Source: Camillea tinctor (Eukaryota; Ascomycota; Sordariomycetes; Xylariales; Xylariaceae). From it: a stretch of DNA of 64,000 bases. Under the pieces are notes generated by a model, which saw only the letters and a program-made list of their open reading frames with translations, was not told the origin of the DNA and did not search any database. A program made the translations under genes and the position numbers. The stretch lies in the NCBI GenBank assembly GCA_022578605.1, contig MU394156.1, positions 25,673 through 89,672 of the forward strand, written 5' to 3'. Shown one piece after another: positions 58,156 through 64,000 of the stretch (positions are counted from its first letter, which is position 1; every line of letters starts with the position of its first letter).

Positions 58156-61100
58156 AATATTTTTAATAAAAAAAAAGCTATTATATTTTACTTTGCTTAA
58201 AATTTAAAATATGCTTATTTTAACTAATATTATTATAAGCTTTTTATATATAAATTGCTTTAAAATATTACATTTTTTATTATAAAACACTTTATATATT
58301 ATTATAAAGCAATAATATTAAACAATTATAAAATAATAGCTAAAATTATATTAAATAAAAATTTTAATATTGCGCATAAACGTAACTGTAAAGTTAAAAA
58401 TTTTATTTAATTAATATAAAATATTTAAAAAATTTAAGTTATTTAATAAAGCAATATATTTAAATTTAATAATTTAAATATTACTTAACTTTATTATAAA
58501 TTAATTATTACTTAAAGTTTTTTTATTTATAAAGTAGTTTTATATAATTTCGTTTAAAAAATTAAATTAATTATTGCTATAATAAAAGTTTAAGCTTTGC
58601 ATATTTTTTACTTTTTTAAAAAGCAAAATTTTTTAAATTAAGTTTTTATTAATATTTGCTTTAAACTTATTGCAATTATTATAATTAAACTTTGCTATAA
58701 TTTTTACTTTATTAATGCTTTATACTATTATTAACGTATTACTTTAAAAAATTAGCTTAATAAATTAAAAAAATTTAATGCTTAAGTTAAAAATATTATA
58801 AAAAACAATATTACTACTTTTTTTAATATTTTTTTTAATTTTTTTTTAAGCTATAAAAATTTTTTATTTTTTTATTTTAATAATAAGCTTAAAAAAAAAA
58901 TAATAAAAACCATTTAAATAATAACAAAAAAGAAAATAATAAAAAAGAAAAGAATAAAGAAAAAAACGATTAAAAAGAAAACAACTAAGAAAAAAAATAA
59001 TAAAAAAAAAACAACAAAAAAAATACAACTAAAAAAAAAATGAAAATAGTTGTTATTTTTTAATGCACTATATTAATAATTAAAATAATAATAATAAATA
59101 AAGGTTTATTATTAACGACTTTTATATTATTTATAGTAATAAAGTTAAATAAATAAATATTAGCTTCTTAAAAATTAATAATTAAAATTATAATTAAAAA
59201 CTTTTTAGCTTTTTATATTTTAAAATCTTTTTTTATAATAAGTTTAATTTACTAATAAAGTTTTGCAAATTTAGTTTTTTTTTATAATAAATTATTTATA
59301 TACTTTATAAAGCATTTTTTAATATATTTTATTTAATATATAAATTATAATATATACTATAATTTTTTTTATAATATTTTAGCTATTTTTTGTAATAAAA
59401 ATTAACGCGTTAATTACTTAATTTTAAAAACTAAAAACAAACTAAACTATTACTTAATTTATTTTTTACTTATTGTTTTTTTTTTACCGTTTTTTTATTT
59501 TATTACATTACATTTTTTAACTAATTTTAGCTTTATTTTACTTTTTATTTTTTTATATATACTTTTTTTACTTTTAAATTATATTATTTATTTTAATTAA
59601 ATTTTTTAACATTATATAATATTAATTTTTTTTAATATAAATACATACTTTTTTTATTTATTAACTATTTGTTTTAATTAAAATTATTTTAATTATAATT
59701 AAATTAATTTAATTAAAGTAAATATGCCTTTACTATTTTAAACTTTTATTTACATATTTTTTTTTTATTATATAAATTTAATTTAATTAAAGTAAATACT
59801 TTATAACTTTATTTTTTAACTTTTATTTTATAATTAATATACTTTTTAATTTTTATTAATTTAAATATTTTACATAAAATATAACGCAAATTTATTTATT
59901 ACAGTTTTACTTTTTTTATTTATTTTATTAAATATTAATTTTTATTAAATTAGCTTTAATTATTTTAATTATTATTAAAACTTAATTTATAATATTTTAC
60001 TTTATAATAAAATATTAACGCTTTTTCGTTTATTATATTTTCGTTTTTATTGTTAAAAAACATTTTATTTAACTATTTGTAAATATTATTATTTAATAAT
60101 TTTTTTATACTTTTTTCGTTTATGTAAGTTTTTTTTTTTTTCTTTTTTTTACTTTTTTTTTTTTTTTACTTTTTTTTTTTTTATAACTTGCTTTATGTTT
60201 AATTTAATAATCTTTTTTAATTTTCCTTTATTTTTTGCTTTTTTTATTTTAATTAAGTCATTTTTTTATACTTTTAATATACTTATAAAAGCTATTTTTA
60301 CTACAGCGTAATAATAGTAAATATTAATACTTTTATTATTGCTTTTTATTTTTTAAAACTTTATTATTTGCATATTTTACGTTTATAGCAATAAGTAAAT
60401 ATATACTTTATTAACGTTATTCGTTTTGTTGTTATTTTTAACTTTAAATATATTTTTTATTTATTTTAAAAAGTTAAATATTAATTAAGCAATTACGATT
60501 TTTTAAAAATCGTATAAAATAATGTTTTTATTATTTTACTTATAAACGTCGAACTTTTTTTTTTATAACACTTTTATTACCATTTTTTTTTTATATACAT
60601 TAACACTTTTTTTATAAAGTTTTACTTAGTTAGCAGTTATAATTTTTATTTTTTATTAATTGCTTTTTACGTTTTAAATGCAAATTTTTTAGTTTTTTAT
60701 ATTAAATTTATTATAAACGTTTTTAAAAGCTTTTTTGTTACTATACTTAAAAGCTTATTTTTTATATTTATATTATAAAACTTAAATTAAGTTTTTTACA
60801 TTGCTATAAAATTTTTTTCTTTGCTTAAATTTCTTTATTAAACTTAATTACGCTATAATTAAAGTTGCAAGTTTATTTAAAATTATTTATTTTTAAAATT
60901 TGCTTTTTTTATTTTTTATCGTTAAATATTTATGCTTTAAAGTATTAAATAAAATATTGCAATATTTTAAACTTAACTTTAAAAAAAATTATCGTTTTAA
61001 ATGCATTAACGTAATATAAGCTTAAAAACTTAGTTTTTACGTTAATTGCTTTATAAAAAATTAAGTAAAGTTTTAATTTAAGCTAATAATTTTTTAGCTT

Positions 61101-63905
61101 TAATTAAAAAAAGCTTTCGTTATTATAATATGCTATTTTTTTTTATAATAAAAACTTGCTTTTTTATTGTTTTTTTAGCTTTTTTTTAATTGTTTATTAC
61201 TTAGTTTGCACTTTTATTAACTTTTTAAATATATTGTATATTTTATTTATATTAAATATACTTTATTTAGTTTTTTTTTATTTAATATTTAACTTTAATT
61301 TAATATTTACTTTAATTAAAGTTTTTATTTGTTTAGTATTAATTTTTTTTAATACTATTTGCTTTAATTAAAGTTATTTTTTTTAATTTTGCTATTAATT
61401 TAATTAAAAAAGTAAAATATATATAAAGTAAAAAGGTAAAAATAGTAAAAATATCTTTATTTTTATATTTATTTAAAAAAAAAACTTTTTTATTTTAATT
61501 TTTATTTACTATTATAAAATTAAGCTTTTATTAAGTTTATTTATTATAATAATAATTTTTTATTTTATTTTAATTAAAGCAAATTATAACATTTTTTTTT
61601 ATAGCTGTAATTAATATTATTTACTTTAATTAAAGCAAATTTTAATAAAAGGTTTTTCCATTTTACTTAAGCTTAAAGTAATTGTTTTTTTAGTTAACAA
61701 TTGTTATTTTTTTTATAGCAATAATTATTATTTAACTATTATGTTTTTTTTTAAAGCTATATATAGTTTTATTTAACTTTAATTTAATATTTTATATAAT
61801 ATTTACTTTATTTTCTTTTTATTTTTTTTTATTATAATGCGTATTTTAATTATTGTTAGTGCTACTACTATAAAAAGCTTATATATTTCCGTTTTATTAT
61901 TTAATTTTTCTTTTTTTTTTATTTATTTATTAAGCTTATTTAGTTTATAGCATAATATTAATTTTTATAAAAATTATTTAAGTTTAACTTTAATTACTTT
62001 TAATTTTATTATTATATTAATTATTATATTGTTATAATAAAATATAAATTTTATTAACATTTTTTAAAATATTAAGCTAAATTTATATTATATAATGCTT
62101 TTAATGTTAAAGTTATTATATTATTTAAAAAGCATAGCATATTTAAAGTAATATAAATAGTTTTTAAATTTAAAAATTTTTTTCGATTTTAGCTTAAACG
62201 CTTTGTAAACTTTATTAGCATTTTTACTTATTGTTTTTATTAAATATTTTTTTATTTTATGTACTATATTTTTTTTTGTTTTAATTTAAAAAACGCATTT
62301 AAAGTATAAGCTTTTTTAATGCACTATTATTATTATTTTTCGCAAAAAGCTTAAAGTTTCGATTTTTTTTGCTGTTAATGCATTTACTTTACTTATTTTA
62401 TTATTATAGTTTTTTTTTTTTGCGTTAAACTTTTTAGCTGCTATTTTTTAAATACTTTTTAGCGTTAAAGCATAAATATTAGTTATATTGCTATATAATC
62501 TTAATAACTTATCGTTTATTTTTATTTAAAAATGCTTTTGTTGCTATTATTGTTTTTTACTTTTTTAATTTTATAAGTAAAGGTTTTTAATATATAGCAA
62601 GTAAAAGTTTTTTATATATCGTAACTAAAAGTTTTTAATATATAATAATTAAAAATTAATATATAATATTAATGTTTTATATTTTGCATTTATAATTAAT
62701 GCTATTTATTTTATTAATAATAATAACACTGTTAATATTGTAGTTAATAAAATATTTTTTATTATTTTTTATTTATACAACTTTATTTTTAAAGTTATTT
62801 TACTATATTATAATATACTTAAATTTATTATAAATCTTAACTTTATAAATTAGCTATTTAAAGTTTAAACTTTTAATAATTTAGTTAATAATAACGCGCT
62901 TTGTAATATACTTAACATGTTAAATACGTTACTAACTTTATTTATTAACTTTGCTTATTTTATATTTATTTCTTTAATAAAAAATACTAGTTTATCTTTA
63001 TATTTTCTACATAGCATATTTAAAAATCTATATGCATTATTGTTTTTTCCGTTTAAATAGTTTTTTAAATATTTTTTATAACACTTAACATTAATAAACT
63101 TTTTAAGCTTATTTATTAAGTCTTTTTTTTTATTAACATATACACATATTGCAAGTTAGCTTCGTTGTTTTACTTATTTAAATTGTTAATAAAGTATTAT
63201 TATATTAAATATATTAAGCACTATTATTATTTTAAGTTTTTTATAATTTACTTTTACTTTTATTACTATTATTATATAAATAAAGCTACCGTTTTTTTTT
63301 TATTTTTAAATTATTTTATATTTCGACTTTTTTAATGTTTTACTATAATAAGCCTTAATTTTTATTTTTTTGTTTATTTAATTACATTTTACCTTACTTT
63401 TTATATATATTATTTTTATTTATTTTAACTTTTTTTTTATAAATTAAACAAATTAATAAAGTTTTATATTAAAGTTTTAAAAATTATAATTTATAAATAT
63501 ATAATAAAAATTAAGTTACTTAATATAATATTAAATTATTTTATAGTTTTTTATAATATTTAACAAATTAATAAATTTATTTTCTTTGTTTAAAAATAAA
63601 GTTTTTATAAAGAAAATTTAAATAAAAAAAACTTTATTTATCCTTATTTTTATTTTTTTTATTTTTTTTTAAAACCCGTTTTTACTAAATAGTATTATTT
63701 TTTAAGCTTTATTAAATACTATTTTATCAATATGCTTATAGCCTTTTTATTAAGCTACTTAGCTTTTTTAACCGTTATACGTTATAGCTTTTAAAGTTAC
63801 TAACATCACTAATACGTTTAAATTCTTTCTTATTTTATTTTATATTTTTACGCTAATTTTATATTTTTTTAATGCTTAAAACATACTTATTTACAAAGCT
63901 TTAAT

Positions 63906-64000
63906 TTAGGGTTAGGGTTAGGGTTAGGGTTAGGGTTAGGGTTAGGGTTAGGGTTAGGGTTAGGGTTAGGGTTAGGGTTAGGGTTAGGGTTAGGGTTAGG
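63906..64000 (+). repeat. Telomere repeat array (TTAGGG)n
   Basis: Nearly 16 uninterrupted TTAGGG units run to the last base of the window. The orientation (G-rich strand 5' to 3' toward the right) marks a right-hand chromosome end; the array may continue past the window. Confidence 0.98.

Larger units (their letters stand above)
56740..63905. other. Extremely AT-rich subtelomeric block, likely RIP-degraded repeats
   Basis: About 7.2 kb made almost entirely of A and T, with long runs such as poly-T and TTATT tracts, and stop codons in all frames. No gene is supported. Short palindromes of the form CTTTAATTAAAG recur, and a degraded hairpin copy occurs at 57335. This is the picture left by repeat-induced point mutation (C-to-T changes) in old transposon or subtelomeric repeats. 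The dinucleotide indices were not computed. Confidence 0.75.

Noticed and set aside
57952..58200. Phe/Leu/Lys-rich open frame of 82 codons in the AT block
   Set aside because: It is a by-product of the 21-bp AT tandem repeat, not a protein gene.
61156..61371. Hydrophobic open frame of 71 codons in the AT block
   Set aside because: Poly-T rich DNA gives Phe/Leu/Ile strings by chance; no start context or homology.

Overview
The window looks like the right end of a chromosome of a filamentous ascomycete (Pezizomycotina), probably a sordariomycete-type fungus. Short introns (about 50-130 nt, usually GTRNGT donor, CTNAC-like branch, YAG acceptor) interrupt most genes. The products are typical fungal proteins (POT peptide transporter, RasGAP, SAT4/PTH11-type membrane protein, BBE-type FAD oxidase, UbiA prenyltransferase). 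The last 95 bases are TTAGGG telomere repeats. Genus and species cannot be fixed from the sequence alone.

Region 1 (1-26 kb) is ordinary chromosomal sequence with well separated genes: a peptide transporter (690-2800, -), a flavocytochrome b2-like FMN dehydrogenase with a cytochrome b5 domain (4994-6775, -), a secreted GH43 + CBM35-like galactanase (10581-12216, +), a gap1/GapA-type Ras GTPase-activating protein (13476-16089, -) with a long low-complexity upstream region, and a large, mostly disordered protein of unknown role (24038-25768, -). The intergenic DNA here is long, rich in microsatellites and in the palindrome TACCTAGGTA.

Region 2 (26-34.5 kb) is a transition zone: a GST-like protein (28216-29025, +), a DUF7702-type membrane protein whose intron carries a repeat insertion (31035-32199, -), two families of short dispersed repeats and a tRNA-Trp(CCA) gene (33789-33860, +).

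Region 3 (34.5-55.2 kb) is a candidate subtelomeric secondary-metabolite cluster: two 2-oxoglutarate/Fe(II) dioxygenases, a Dal5/Liz1-type MFS transporter, a 694-residue protein of unrecognised family (possible unusual cyclase), a BBE-type FAD oxidase, a UbiA prenyltransferase, a cupin protein with a premature stop, a SAT4/rhodopsin-like membrane protein and a short-chain dehydrogenase without the catalytic tyrosine. No polyketide synthase, NRPS, classical terpene synthase or P450 is visible, so the scaffold may come from the 694-residue protein with the prenyltransferase, or from elsewhere in the genome. In the middle (42.5-45.9 kb) lie a pseudogene and a repeat copy.

Region 4 (55.2-64 kb) has no genes. 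It passes into about 7 kb of extremely AT-rich, probably RIP-degraded repeat DNA with one less AT-rich island, and ends in the telomere.

All multi-exon models were assembled by hand from splice signals and checked for reading frame; each closes to a whole number of codons.
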